Positions 27,775-37,083 of a DNA stretch of 64,000 nt are shown in pieces. The position numbers and the translations under genes are program-made. The notes below the pieces were generated by a model that was not told the origin of the DNA, did not search any database, and was given only the letters and a program-made list of their open reading frames with translations. The stretch spans positions 1 to 64,000 of the forward strand of contig CACLJX010000009.1 of the NCBI GenBank assembly GCA_902607435.1. The letters are read 5' to 3'. The stretch comes from an uncultured Alphaproteobacteria bacterium (GTDB lineage Bacteria; Pseudomonadota; Alphaproteobacteria; HIMB59; GCA-002718135). The number at the start of each line of letters is the position of its first letter. Positions within the stretch are counted from its first letter, which is position 1.

Positions 27775-28390
27775 AAAAAAAGGATTATTTTTAACTTTTG
27801 AAGGACCTGAAGCAGTTGGTAAATCCACACAACTTATTAAATTAAAGAAATTTTTAAAAAAAAATAATATTCCCCATATTTTTACAAGAGAACCTGGGGG
27901 AACAATTGTTGCAGAAAAATTAAGAAATATAATTCTTAATAAAAACCTGGATATAACTTCTACTGAAGAAATTTTACTTCTTATGGCAGCAAGACTTAAT
28001 CATATAAATTTAATTATAAAACCTGCAATAGAACAAAGAAAAGTTGTTATTGTAGATCGTTTTGCTGATTCAACTTTTGTATATCAAGGATTTGTCAATA
28101 AATTTGGATTAAAAAAAACAATTACTTTACACAAACAATTGCTTAATAATTATTTACCTGACAAAACATTTCTTTTTATGTTAGATCCTAAAGAAATTTT
28201 GAAAAGATTAAAAAAAAGAATTTATAAAAATAAATATGATAAAAATGATATAAATTTTCATAAAAGAGTGATTAGTGGATATAAAAAATTATCAAAAAAC
28301 AATAAAAGATTTATTTTGATTAATGCAGAAAATTCTTTTGATATTGTACAAAGTAAAATACAAAAGACTATTTTAAAATTAATTAAATAG
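27767..28390 (+). CDS. tmk: Thymidylate kinase
   Basis: Phosphorylates dTMP to dTDP. The 207-residue product has P-loop FEGPEAVGKSTQ near residue 10, TREPGGT at about 40 and VIVDRFADSTFVYQG near 92. The P-loop has EAVGKST rather than the common DGxGKST, within family variation. Length is normal. Start overlaps the dacA stop; holB follows 11 bases downstream in the conserved tmk-holB order. Confidence 0.95.
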   Translation: MSKKKGLFLTFEGPEAVGKSTQLIKLKKFLKKNNIPHIFTREPGGTIVAEKLRNIILNKNLDITSTEEILLLMAARLNHINLIIKPAIEQRKVVIVDRFADSTFVYQGFVNKFGLKKTITLHKQLLNNYLPDKTFLFMLDPKEILKRLKKRIYKNKYDKNDINFHKRVISGYKKLSKNNKRFILINAENSFDIVQSKIQKTILKLIK

Positions 28391-28401
28391 CCTTTTGTTA
28401 T

Positions 28402-29421
28402 ATGTCAGATACTCCTATAAATTTTATTGGAAATATTAATCTTTATGAAACTATTAAAAATTCTTATCTTAAAGGATCGCTTTCTCATTCAATTATTATT
28501 CATGGAGAAAAAGGAATAGGAAAGTCAACTTTTATTCGTTTTTTAACAAATCAGATATTTAATAAATTTAATGAATCTCCACAAATTAGATCTGAGTTAA
28601 AACATGAAATTCTAATAAACTCTAATGCTCATCCAAATTATATTTTAATTGATAAAGAATTTGATGAAAAATCAAAAAAAGTTAGAAATTATATACTGAT
28701 TGATCAAATAAGAAATCTTGAATCATTTATATATCAGACTAGCATATATGATCATCTTCCAAAAATAATATTGATTGATAATGCAGATCAATTGAATAAA
28801 AATTCTTCAAATGCTTTATTAAAAGTTTTAGAAGAACCAAAAAAAAATACATATTTTTTTTTAATTTCTCATCAATTATCTTATTTGTTACCTACTATTC
28901 GTTCGAGATGTATTAAATTTAAATTAGAAAAACCTTCTTTTGAAAATTTTTCAATAATTATTAAAAATATTATTGAAGATATAAATGAATCTGAAATCAA
29001 TTTTTTATTTGATTTCTCAAATGGTTGTCCTGGACTAGCATCAGAATATTATACAGAAGATATCCAAGAAATTCTTAATATTATTATTAAAATATTTAAA
29101 AAAAATGAATCTTTAAATCTAGATATTATTAATTTAGCTAATAATTTAGGAACTAAAAACAATGATCAATATAATTCTTTTTTATCTATAATTAAATTTA
29201 TCTTATCAAATTTAATTAAAATTTACTCAGGAGTTAGTATACAAAATCTATTTATATCTGATATTAGCAAAACTTTAATTGATTTAACAAATTACATTAA
29301 TTTAAATAAATGTATTGAAGCTATGAATTTTATAAATGAACATCAAAAAGATGTACTTATTTTTAACTTAGATAAAAAAATATTTACACTTAATCTATTT
29401 TCTGAAATATCAAGTAATTAA
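28402..29421 (+). CDS. holB: DNA polymerase III delta' subunit
   Basis: Clamp-loader subunit, 339 residues. The N-terminal AAA+ fold has Walker A HGEKGIGKSTFIRFL near 32, IILIDNADQLNKNSSNALLKVLEE near 121-144 with the expected Walker B variant, and the sensor FFLISHQLSYLLPTIRSRC containing the SRC motif. A C-terminal helical collar domain is divergent. The stop overlaps the metG ATG by one base. Confidence 0.93.
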   Translation: MSDTPINFIGNINLYETIKNSYLKGSLSHSIIIHGEKGIGKSTFIRFLTNQIFNKFNESPQIRSELKHEILINSNAHPNYILIDKEFDEKSKKVRNYILIDQIRNLESFIYQTSIYDHLPKIILIDNADQLNKNSSNALLKVLEEPKKNTYFFLISHQLSYLLPTIRSRCIKFKLEKPSFENFSIIIKNIIEDINESEINFLFDFSNGCPGLASEYYTEDIQEILNIIIKIFKKNESLNLDIINLANNLGTKNNDQYNSFLSIIKFILSNLIKIYSGVSIQNLFISDISKTLIDLTNYINLNKCIEAMNFINEHQKDVLIFNLDKKIFTLNLFSEISSN

Positions 29422-30953
29422 TGAATTCTTTTTATATAACAACGCCAATTTATTATGTGAATGATAAACCTCATATCGGACATGCTTACACTACGATAGC
29501 TTGTGATATTCTGGCTCGTTATCACAACCTTAAAAATAATAATGTATATTTTTTAACTGGAACTGATGAACATGGTCAAAAAGTAGAAAAAGCTTCAATA
29601 GAAAATTCTTCTGATCCACAATCATTTACAGATAGGATGTCTGGTAATTTTAAAGAATTAGTATCTTTTTTAAATTGCAATATAAATGATTTTATTCGAA
29701 CTACAGAAATAAGACATAAAAAAGCAGCCCAAGCTTTATGGAAAAAACTTTTTGACAATAATCAAATATATTTAGGAAATTATAAGGGCTGGTATTCAGT
29801 TCGTGATGAAGCTTTTTTTTCAGAAAATGAATTGATTAAAAAAGATAATAAATTTTATGCTCCTTCAGGAGCTGAAGTTGAATGGTTAAAAGAAGAAAGT
29901 TATTTTTTTAAATTATCTGAATGGCAAGATAAACTTTTAGAATATTATATAACTAATCCTTCAGCTATAGCCCCAATTACTAGATATAATGAAGTATTAA
30001 GTTTTATAAAAAGTGGATTAAAAGATTTATCTATCTCCAGAACAACTTTCAAATGGGGAGTGCCTGTTCCAAACAATGATAAACATATTATGTATGTATG
30101 GATAGATGCATTAACAAATTATTTAACTGCCCTAGGTTATCCTAATATAGAAAATGAATTATTTATCACTCATTGGCCAGCTGTTCATATAGTGGGAAAA
30201 GATATATTAAGATTCCACGCAATTTATTGGCCAGCCTTTTTAATGGGAGCTAACTTAGAACCTCCAAAAAAAATTTATGCGCATGGTTGGTGGACTAATT
30301 CAGGTGAGAAAATAAGTAAAAGTTTAGGAAATGTTATTGATCCTTATCAAATTGTCAAAACCTATGGATTAGATCAAATTAGATATTTTTTATTTAGTGA
30401 AGTACCTTTTGGAAATGATGGAGATTTTTCTCATAATTCAGTAATTAAACGTGTTAATGCTGATTTATCTAATAATTTTGGAAATCTAGTTCAAAGAGTT
30501 TGCTCTTTTATTAATAAAAATTGTGATTCAATAGTAGATAATAGAATTAATATTGAAAATGTTGAAGATAAAGGTTTGTTAGATTTATCTGTAGTTAAAT
30601 TTGATAAATATAAATCCTATCTTGATAATCAAGAAATAGATAAAGCTATCAAAGAAGTAGTCGAATTGATAACTAAAGCTAATGTATATTGTGATAAATT
30701 AGCTCCTTGGTTATTAAAGAATAAAAATGAAATAATAAGAATGAATGAAGTATTATCTATGCTAATTGAAATTATAAGACGAGCATCTTTAATGTTATTC
30801 CCTGTTATTCCTGACAGTGTAAAAAAGATATTTTTTATTCTTAATATTAATGAAAATAAAATTAATTTTGATTATTTTAATCAACTTCCTAAATTAAGCG
30901 TAAAAATAAATATTTCCTCACCTATTTTCCCTAGAATAGAAAATAAAACCTAA
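29421..30953 (+). CDS. metG: Methionyl-tRNA synthetase
   Basis: Class I aminoacyl-tRNA synthetase of 510 residues. The HIGH motif is HIGHAYTT near residue 18, the KMSKS-type motif is KISKSLGNVIDPYQ near 295, and GTDEHGQKVEKAS and WIDALTNYLTALGYP are family landmarks. It is the short form, without the C-terminal tRNA-binding extension and without extra zinc knuckles, as in other alphaproteobacteria. Overlaps holB by one base and is followed by tatD after ten bases. Confidence 0.96.
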   Translation: MNSFYITTPIYYVNDKPHIGHAYTTIACDILARYHNLKNNNVYFLTGTDEHGQKVEKASIENSSDPQSFTDRMSGNFKELVSFLNCNINDFIRTTEIRHKKAAQALWKKLFDNNQIYLGNYKGWYSVRDEAFFSENELIKKDNKFYAPSGAEVEWLKEESYFFKLSEWQDKLLEYYITNPSAIAPITRYNEVLSFIKSGLKDLSISRTTFKWGVPVPNNDKHIMYVWIDALTNYLTALGYPNIENELFITHWPAVHIVGKDILRFHAIYWPAFLMGANLEPPKKIYAHGWWTNSGEKISKSLGNVIDPYQIVKTYGLDQIRYFLFSEVPFGNDGDFSHNSVIKRVNADLSNNFGNLVQRVCSFINKNCDSIVDNRINIENVEDKGLLDLSVVKFDKYKSYLDNQEIDKAIKEVVELITKANVYCDKLAPWLLKNKNEIIRMNEVLSMLIEIIRRASLMLFPVIPDSVKKIFFILNINENKINFDYFNQLPKLSVKINISSPIFPRIENKT

Positions 30954-30963
30954 TAGTTATTTT

Positions 30964-31755
30964 GTGATTGATTCTCATTGTCATCTTTCATTCGATTCAA
31001 TTAAAAATAATTTTTCAGTAATTATTGAAAGAGCTATAAATAATAAAATCACAGCAATATTATCAATTAATACTAAAATGAATGAATTCAAATCTCATTA
31101 TGATTTAATTGAAAAATATAAATCTGTTTTTATATCATGTGGTCAACATCCTCAACATGTTACTAATAAAGATATTATCTCTGCTCAAGATATAATTGTT
31201 ACTTGTAAAAATTTTGAAAAAGTAATTGCTATTGGAGAAACTGGTATCGATTTATATAACAGTAAAGATCATATACAATCTCAATGCAAATCTTTTGAAA
31301 ATCATATTGAAGCATGTATAGAAACTAAACTTCCGTTGATTATACATCAGAGAAATTCTGAAGATAAAATTATAGATATTTTATCTAATTATAAAAATAA
31401 TGAATTACCTTTAGTAATGCATTGTTTTACAGGTTCAAAAAAACTAAAAGATTTTTGTATAGAATCAAATTATTTTATTTCTATTTCAGGCATTATTACT
31501 TTTAATAATGCGAAAGATCTAAGAGAAATTATTAAAGATATTCCTTTGAATTTATTACTTATTGAAACTGATGCTCCGTTCTTAACGCCAGTACCAATGA
31601 GGGGAAAAACAAATGAACCATCTTTTGTTCGATATACAGGAGAGTTTTTATCAAAATTATATGATGTTTCTTTATTAGAATTTGAAAAAATAACAGATAA
31701 TAATTTTTATAATTTGTTTTCAAAAGCAATACGCTATAAAGAAATATCAACATGA
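30964..31755 (+). CDS. tatD: TatD-family metal-dependent DNase/hydrolase
   Basis: A 263-residue TIM-barrel hydrolase of the TatD/YcfH family, implicated in 3'-5' DNA exonuclease or D-aminoacyl-tRNA-type hydrolysis. Metal ligands are visible: HCHL at residues 4-7, GETGIDLY near 92, IHQRNSEDKI near 126, MHCFTGSKKL near 150 and LIETDAPFLTPVP near 200. The start is a GTG at 30964. It overlaps the MBL-fold gene by four bases. Confidence 0.93.
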   Translation: MIDSHCHLSFDSIKNNFSVIIERAINNKITAILSINTKMNEFKSHYDLIEKYKSVFISCGQHPQHVTNKDIISAQDIIVTCKNFEKVIAIGETGIDLYNSKDHIQSQCKSFENHIEACIETKLPLIIHQRNSEDKIIDILSNYKNNELPLVMHCFTGSKKLKDFCIESNYFISISGIITFNNAKDLREIIKDIPLNLLLIETDAPFLTPVPMRGKTNEPSFVRYTGEFLSKLYDVSLLEFEKITDNNFYNLFSKAIRYKEIST

Positions 31756-32510
31756 AAGTTAGGATATTAGGATGTGGAGGATCTTTTGGATCACCATTAG
31801 CTTGGGAAAGAAATGGTAAAATTGATATCAATAATAAACGTAATTTTAGAACACGATCTTCAGTTTTAATTGAAATCAACAATACTCATTTACTCATAGA
31901 TTGTAGCCCTGATTTACGTCAACAGCTTTATGCAGCTAAATGTACTAATATTGATGCTGTTTTTTTTAGCCATCGTCACTCTGACCATACAGCAGGTCTT
32001 CCTGATTTGAGAGCAATGTCATTGATTAATAATAAAATTATACCAGCATACATGTCTTCAGAAATGTCAAAAGATTTATTAAGTCATTACAGATATATTT
32101 TTGAAGGAGATCATGATTATAGACCTTTTATGAGTTTAAATTTATTGCAAAACAAATTTAAAATTAATGATGTTGATATTACTACTTTTAAACATAATCA
32201 TGGAAAAATAGATGTGCAAACTTTTCGCATTGGTAATTTTGCTTATTCTACTGATTTTAAGAAGTTTTATGATAATGATATTGATAAACTTAAAAATCTA
32301 GATCTTTGGGTTGTTGGATTATTAAGATTTGAAAGTCATCCTTCTCATGCAGGTTTTGATGACATAATTGAATATATTAATTATTTAAAACCCAAATCAG
32401 TATTATTTACACATATGACAGCTTTAATTGATGAGCAAGAAGTTTTAAAAAAAATTCCATCTCATATTAATGCTAAACCTGGATGGGATGGTTTAGAAAT
32501 AAAATTATAA
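31752..32510 (+). CDS. MBL-fold metallohydrolase (PhnP-like)
   Basis: A 252-residue metallo-beta-lactamase-fold hydrolase. The zinc motif HxHxDH is in FFSHRHSDHTAGLPDLRAM near 72-90, with further ligands in YSTDF and FTHMTAL near the end. The N terminus GCGGSFGSP fits PhnP-like phosphoribosyl cyclic phosphodiesterases. In alphaproteobacteria this gene commonly follows metG-tatD but is not part of a phosphonate operon. The natural substrate is unknown. Overlaps tatD by four bases and the next gene by one. Confidence 0.88.
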   Translation: MKVRILGCGGSFGSPLAWERNGKIDINNKRNFRTRSSVLIEINNTHLLIDCSPDLRQQLYAAKCTNIDAVFFSHRHSDHTAGLPDLRAMSLINNKIIPAYMSSEMSKDLLSHYRYIFEGDHDYRPFMSLNLLQNKFKINDVDITTFKHNHGKIDVQTFRIGNFAYSTDFKKFYDNDIDKLKNLDLWVVGLLRFESHPSHAGFDDIIEYINYLKPKSVLFTHMTALIDEQEVLKKIPSHINAKPGWDGLEIKL

Positions 32511-33469
32511 TGAAGGATAAAAATATAGGTTTTATTGGCTTAGGAAATTTAGGAAAAAATTTAGCTAATAGTATTTTGCTAGGAGGCTTCAATTTATTTG
32601 TTCATGATTTGATTAAGAATAATGGAAAAAATTTAATTCAAGAAGGAGCTCATTGGTGTGATAATATTGAATCATTAGTAGATCAAAGTACAATTATTGT
32701 TACATGCCTTCCTAACCCTAAAGCTGTTTCTATAGTAATGGAATCTTCAAACGGTATAATAAAAAATATCAATTCTAATCATCTGTTAATAGAATGTAGT
32801 ACAACGGATGAAGAAGAACTAATCAGATTATCTAAACTAGTAAATTCAAAATCAGCAAGCTACATAGATGCACCATTATCAGGAGGAGAGTGGAGGAGTA
32901 AAAAAGGAAATATTTCAGTATTAGTTTCGGGACAAAAGGAAAGTTTTAATAGAGCATTGCCTGTACTTAAAGAAATAGGATATGAAATTGTTTATTTAGG
33001 AGAAAAATTAGGTAGTGCTTCTACTGTTAAAGTTTTAACTAATTACTTAGCTTCTATTAATTTACTTGCAATAGGTGAAGTTTTAATGATTTGCAAAAAG
33101 TATAATTTAGATTTGAAAGCAGCTTATGAAGCAATACGGGCTTCATCGGGTAATAGTTTTGTACATACTTCAGAAGCTCAACTAATATTATCCCGTAGTT
33201 TTGATGCACAATTTACCATGGATTTAATTTGTAAAGATTTAGGCTTAGTTGAAAAATTACGGAATAAATTTAATGTACCTTCAGAAATAATTCCATTAGT
33301 TGAAAGAATTTTTATTGAAGGTAAAAATATATTAGGAGAAAAAGAATTTAGTACGGCTATAGTAAAACTATTAGAAAAACAATGTAATGAAGAACTTTCA
33401 TCAACATATTTTCCAAAACAATTAATTGATAATGAACCACGTAAAAAAGGAATTGAAATTAAATTTTAA
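32510..33469 (+). CDS. NAD(P)-dependent beta-hydroxyacid dehydrogenase family oxidoreductase
   Basis: A 319-residue member of the 3-hydroxyisobutyrate/tartronate-semialdehyde reductase family. The N-terminal Rossmann motif IGFIGLGNLGKNLA is at about 5-18, the substrate motif DAPLSGGEWRSKKGNISVLVSG follows near 122 (shown in part), and the catalytic Lys lies in STVKVLTNYLASINLLAIGE near 178. The substrate cannot be assigned; tartronate semialdehyde, hydroxyisobutyrate or succinic semialdehyde are possible. The ATG at 32510 overlaps the previous stop by one base and is preferred over one at 32483. Confidence 0.88.
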   Translation: MKDKNIGFIGLGNLGKNLANSILLGGFNLFVHDLIKNNGKNLIQEGAHWCDNIESLVDQSTIIVTCLPNPKAVSIVMESSNGIIKNINSNHLLIECSTTDEEELIRLSKLVNSKSASYIDAPLSGGEWRSKKGNISVLVSGQKESFNRALPVLKEIGYEIVYLGEKLGSASTVKVLTNYLASINLLAIGEVLMICKKYNLDLKAAYEAIRASSGNSFVHTSEAQLILSRSFDAQFTMDLICKDLGLVEKLRNKFNVPSEIIPLVERIFIEGKNILGEKEFSTAIVKLLEKQCNEELSSTYFPKQLIDNEPRKKGIEIKF

Positions 33470-33483
33470 AATATAATTATTTT

Positions 33484-34422
33484 ATGAAACAAAAAAAAGA
33501 TTTTAGCCCTACAGTAAAAAGATTAAAAGATGTACCAATGGATAATGTTGATAATAGTTCTTTATTTGAAAGTTACTTGAAGACAAAAACTTTTTCTACA
33601 TTGTATGATGAAATGTTATGGGGAGAAGGCCCTTGTTACATACCAAATAAAGATATGTTAGTTTGGAGCGATATTCCTAATAATAGAATGTTAAAATTAA
33701 TTAATAATAAAGTTTCTGAATTTCGTAATCCATCAAATTTTTGTAATGGAAATACCTTAGATAATGATGAAAATTTAATATCTTGTTCTCATGGTGGGAG
33801 ATGTATTTATAGAACAAAAGATTATGTTAATACCACTACTTTAGTTAATTTCTTTGAAGGAAAAAAACTAAATTCTCCTAATGATGTTGTGGTTAAATCT
33901 GATGATACTATTTGGTTTACTGATCCCCCATATGGGATTTTATCTAACTATGAGGGTTACCTTGGTGAACAAGAATACGGAGGTTCTTATGTTTTTAGAT
34001 TTAATCCCCTATCAAAACAACTTGATGTTATGTCAAAAAAATTAGACCGACCTAATGGCATTGCATTTTCTTATGATGAAAAAAAAATATATATTGCTGA
34101 TACTGGTGAAAACATCAAACATTTATATGTTTTTGATTTAGATGATCAAGATAACTTATTTAATCAAAAACTAATTTATGATTTTAAACCCTTTTTTTCT
34201 GATGGTTTTCGTTCTGATATAGACGGCAATATATGGACTAGTGCTGGAAAAGGAATAAAATGTTTTAATTCAAAAGGTGAAATTATTGGTCAACTTATAG
34301 TACCAGAATTAGTTTCTAATCTTGAGTTTGGAGGAAAAGAAGGCAATATATTATATGTTACTGCTACTAGCTCACTTTATTATATTGAATTAAATCAAAC
34401 AGGTGCAAAATTTCCTAAATGA
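33484..34422 (+). CDS. SMP-30/gluconolactonase/LRE family protein
   Basis: A 312-residue six-bladed beta-propeller of the SMP-30/gluconolaconase family, which hydrolyses sugar lactones. Landmarks are LWGEGPCYIPNKDMLVWSDIP near 46, the metal-site Asn in KLNSPNDVVVKSDDTIWFTDPPYG near 130 (shown in part), and DRPNGIAFSYDEKKIYIADTG near 180. No signal peptide is seen, so it is probably cytoplasmic. It follows the dehydrogenase gene, so the two could act in sugar-acid catabolism, an inference from context. Confidence 0.85.
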   Translation: MKQKKDFSPTVKRLKDVPMDNVDNSSLFESYLKTKTFSTLYDEMLWGEGPCYIPNKDMLVWSDIPNNRMLKLINNKVSEFRNPSNFCNGNTLDNDENLISCSHGGRCIYRTKDYVNTTTLVNFFEGKKLNSPNDVVVKSDDTIWFTDPPYGILSNYEGYLGEQEYGGSYVFRFNPLSKQLDVMSKKLDRPNGIAFSYDEKKIYIADTGENIKHLYVFDLDDQDNLFNQKLIYDFKPFFSDGFRSDIDGNIWTSAGKGIKCFNSKGEIIGQLIVPELVSNLEFGGKEGNILYVTATSSLYYIELNQTGAKFPK

Positions 34423-34760
34423 ATAATTCCTCTTTATCACAATTAAAATGTATACCTTGTTCTGGTACTACACCTAAATTTAATGAAACTGATATTACTA
34501 ATAATTTAAAGAAAATTAACAATTGGAGTGTTAATGATCAGCAAGAAATGATTTTTAAAAAATTTATATTTAAAACATTTAAAAAAGCTTTAATTTTTGC
34601 AAATTCGGTTGGTAAAATTGCTGAAGAGGAGGGACATCACCCAGATATATCTATAGGTTGGGGCTATTGCCTTATTATGATTCATACACATGCTATTAAA
34701 GGTTTATCAAAAAACGATTTTATTCTTGCTTCTAAAATAGATTTAATTGATTTTGAATAA
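34419..34760 (+). CDS. phhB: 4a-hydroxytetrahydrobiopterin dehydratase (pterin-4a-carbinolamine dehydratase)
   Basis: A 113-residue PCD/DCoH-family protein that dehydrates pterin-4a-carbinolamine. The active-site signature is AEEEGHHPDISIGWGYCLIMI at about 71-91, with the His pair and the later His in IHTHAIKGLSKNDF. No phenylalanine hydroxylase gene is in the window, so its physiological partner is unknown. It overlaps the SMP-30 gene by four bases and ends a long plus-strand run. Confidence 0.92.
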   Translation: MNNSSLSQLKCIPCSGTTPKFNETDITNNLKKINNWSVNDQQEMIFKKFIFKTFKKALIFANSVGKIAEEEGHHPDISIGWGYCLIMIHTHAIKGLSKNDFILASKIDLIDFE

Positions 34761-34765
34761 TTTTT

Positions 34766-35239
34766 TTATACTATAATTATATATCCTAAAAAAAGACCAA
34801 CACCAAAAACAAAATGGAATAACAAATTTTGAACTAGAACTTTTTTTTGCTCTTCTATTTTTGAACCAAACAAACCTAAATTATAAGCACAAGGCATCAT
34901 TATACACCAAGATCCTAATACAGTTAAAAATCCGATAATTAGAGCTAATATCAAAGATGGTTCATTTAATAACAAAGCGTTAATAATAACATAAATAAGT
35001 CCATAAATTACTCCAATTAAATAATGAACTACATATCCAATAAATAGTTCATTTTTTTCTTCTGGTTCATTATAAATATCTTCCTGCTTGTATTTTCCTT
35101 TTGAAACACCAATAAAATATCTTCCAGCTAAATCCCATTTTGCTTTTTTAATACCATAACTAAAAGTAAGAGTTATTTGAAATAAATCAAAGAGGAGCGT
35201 AGCTATAATTCCTGATATAATTCCTTCTATTATAAACAT
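34766..35239 (-). CDS. DUF2938-like integral membrane protein
   Basis: A 157-residue protein with about four hydrophobic segments. The order of features fits the DUF2938 family: IISGIIATLLFDLFQITLTF at the start, DLAGRYFIGVSKGKY near 36, FIGYVVHYLIGVIYGLIYV near 66, and LLFHFVFGVGLFLGYIII at the end. Function is unknown. It is 40 bases downstream of ybaK on the same strand and converges with phhB, six bases apart. Confidence 0.7.
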   Translation of the reverse strand: MFIIEGIISGIIATLLFDLFQITLTFSYGIKKAKWDLAGRYFIGVSKGKYKQEDIYNEPEEKNELFIGYVVHYLIGVIYGLIYVIINALLLNEPSLILALIIGFLTVLGSWCIMMPCAYNLGLFGSKIEEQKKVLVQNLLFHFVFGVGLFLGYIIIV

Positions 35240-35279
35240 TCAGATTTACTATCAGGAAATAATTCCTTAGTAATCAAAA

Positions 35280-35771
35280 TTAATCAATTATTTTTTTAAC
35301 TTCACCTTTAGTGATTAAGCACAAATTATGAAATGTAATTCCAAATACCACATAAGGATGTCCTGCAGCTGCATATACAATATCAAATCTATTTAAATTT
35401 TCATCAATAAATATTCGTGAAGGAGTGTTAGAATGGGCAACAGGTGCAACGCCTCCAATTGAGAAACCAGTTATCATTTTACATTCATCTGCATTTGCTT
35501 TTATGATATTATTATTTCCTATTATTTTTGATAGTTTTTTTAAAGAGATATATTGATCTCCGGATACTAGACATAAATAAAATTCATTAGTTTTTGCATT
35601 TTTAAAAAGGAGACTTTTAACAATAGCACCAACTTCTTTCTTTAAAGATTTAGCTGCGTCTTCAGCTGTTCTCGCTGTTTCATCAAGAACAATTAACTCT
35701 ATACTATCATCAATATTATTAAGATATTTTTTAACTTTAAGGACATTTTTTCTTTTTAGTAAATTTGACAT
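35280..35771 (-). CDS. YbaK/EbsC-family aminoacyl-tRNA deacylase
   Basis: A 163-residue trans-editing-type protein related to the ProRS INS domain, which hydrolyses mischarged Ala- or Cys-tRNA. Family marks are ARTAEDAAKSLKKEVGAIVKSLLFK near 33-57 (shown in part), LCLVSGDQYISLKKL, GFSIGGVAPVAHS near 104 and FDIVYAAAGHPYVVFGIT near 129. Whether it edits Cys-tRNAPro or Ala-tRNAPro cannot be decided. It lies 91 bases downstream of the integrase on the same strand. Confidence 0.9.
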   Translation of the reverse strand: MSNLLKRKNVLKVKKYLNNIDDSIELIVLDETARTAEDAAKSLKKEVGAIVKSLLFKNAKTNEFYLCLVSGDQYISLKKLSKIIGNNNIIKANADECKMITGFSIGGVAPVAHSNTPSRIFIDENLNRFDIVYAAAGHPYVVFGITFHNLCLITKGEVKKIID

Positions 35772-35862
35772 TAATAAAATTATTATAAACTCAATAAAAT
35801 GATTGTTTTAATATAAAAAATGATATGAAAATATTAATTATAAATAAACTTCTAAAACTCTG

Positions 35863-36921
35863 TTAAATTTTCTTGGCTGCACTAGTTTCTCTTATATTAC
35901 TTAACTTAGTATATCGATCAATCATTTGAGTAGTTTTGTGACCACTTTGAGCCATGATTTCATGTGTAGGAACACCATTCATCCTCGCTTGTGTAATTGC
36001 TCCGATACGCAAGCTATGACCAGATATCTTATCGCAGTCATCTAAGCCTACTGCTCTTGCTCTTTTTTTTAACATTAAAACAAAATGAGTATCCGTAAGA
36101 CTTATTTTTATATTTTTTTGATTCAAAGTATATTTTTCAATATTATTTGATTTATTTATTTTGTAAAAAAGGGGACCGCTCTCTATTTTTGCAACTTCCA
36201 ACCAATTATTCAGTGCTTTAATAGGACAATATTCATCATTTGTTTTAGGTAAGAATATCATTCTGCCTTCACCTGATTGATCCGTCTTAGAAAAAGGAAT
36301 TAAGACTTGTATGCCATCATTTCCAAAATTTAAGTGTTCAAATTTCATTCCAAGAAGTTCAGATCGACGACAAAAACTATAAAAACCTATTAATATCAAA
36401 GACTTGTCTCTAATATTTCGAAAATCATCATCATTTTTAGGTATTGCATCTATGATTTTTACAAGATCATTTTTTAAAATTTCTTTAGCTTGACCAGATT
36501 TATAATTTTTTTCATTTCTAACTATTGCACTGATTGTTTCAGCTATATTGGGATTTTTTCTATCAAATTGAAATCCATTTAGTCTGTATTTATAGGTAAT
36601 TGAAGCTAGTATTCTTTGAATTGTAGAGGCTTTGTAAGCGGAAGAAGAGTAGGGGTTATTATTTATTTTTTCTCTACCGGGTATATTGCTTGAACCTTTT
36701 AATATTTTTGCTTCAGGGTCTTCGTGTAACCAATCCATGTAATTAGCTGTTAAGGCATAAGCGCTATCTAAATCATCTACATCAAGAGGATTACAATGAT
36801 ACTTATTTTTGCAGTAATTTATGAACTTTAACCAATCACCATCATATTTATCTTGTGTGTTTTTAGCTTTAGATTTCTCTTTTAATTTTACTACTGTATC
36901 ATTTATATTAATTTTAACCAT
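35863..36921 (-). CDS. Tyrosine-type site-specific recombinase (integrase)
   Basis: A 352-residue DNA breaking-rejoining enzyme. The N-terminal SAM-like DNA-binding part (TQDKYDGDWLKFINYC) is followed by a catalytic domain with the full active site: Arg185 in CRRSELL, Lys212 in SKTDQSGEG, His302 and Arg305 in GHSLRIGA, His328 in SGHKTTQM and nucleophile Tyr337 in DRYTKL. It therefore appears functional. It is neither XerC nor XerD in length or context. It is not beside a tRNA, and no other phage or plasmid genes are nearby. An 8-6-8 inverted repeat sits nine bases before its start. Confidence 0.92.
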   Translation of the reverse strand: MVKININDTVVKLKEKSKAKNTQDKYDGDWLKFINYCKNKYHCNPLDVDDLDSAYALTANYMDWLHEDPEAKILKGSSNIPGREKINNNPYSSSAYKASTIQRILASITYKYRLNGFQFDRKNPNIAETISAIVRNEKNYKSGQAKEILKNDLVKIIDAIPKNDDDFRNIRDKSLILIGFYSFCRRSELLGMKFEHLNFGNDGIQVLIPFSKTDQSGEGRMIFLPKTNDEYCPIKALNNWLEVAKIESGPLFYKINKSNNIEKYTLNQKNIKISLTDTHFVLMLKKRARAVGLDDCDKISGHSLRIGAITQARMNGVPTHEIMAQSGHKTTQMIDRYTKLSNIRETSAAKKI

Positions 36922-36930
36922 TATATTAGA

Positions 36931-36952
36931 TACGATAATTACAGTTATCGTA
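36931..36952. repeat. Inverted repeat 8-6-8 upstream of the integrase
   Basis: TACGATAA (36931-36938) and TTATCGTA (36945-36952) are perfect inverted copies separated by TTACAG. The site starts nine bases from the integrase start codon, in the 162-base spacer shared with the divergent sirtuin gene. The layout fits either a tyrosine-recombinase crossover core (short arms around a 6-8 base spacer) or an operator for autoregulation. It is less A+T-rich than its surroundings. Confidence 0.6.
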
Positions 36953-37083
36953 CCATATAGTCAACTTATTTATATTATTATTATATATCAGTGTGTTGTA
37001 CTTGGTAATTAATAAATATTATTAATATAAAATCTATATAATGATTTTCACGTGTAATATAATACTGTATATTGTGTATCTAT

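Noticed and set aside
35863-36921. Idea that the integrase marks a tRNA-targeted island
   Set aside because: The two tRNA genes in the window are more than 11 kb away and flanked by core genes, and no tRNA-end duplicate was seen near the integrase.
36821-37012. Plus-strand 63-codon frame overlapping the integrase start
   Set aside because: Antisense to the conserved integrase N terminus and running through the inverted repeat; hydrophobicity reflects A+T content.
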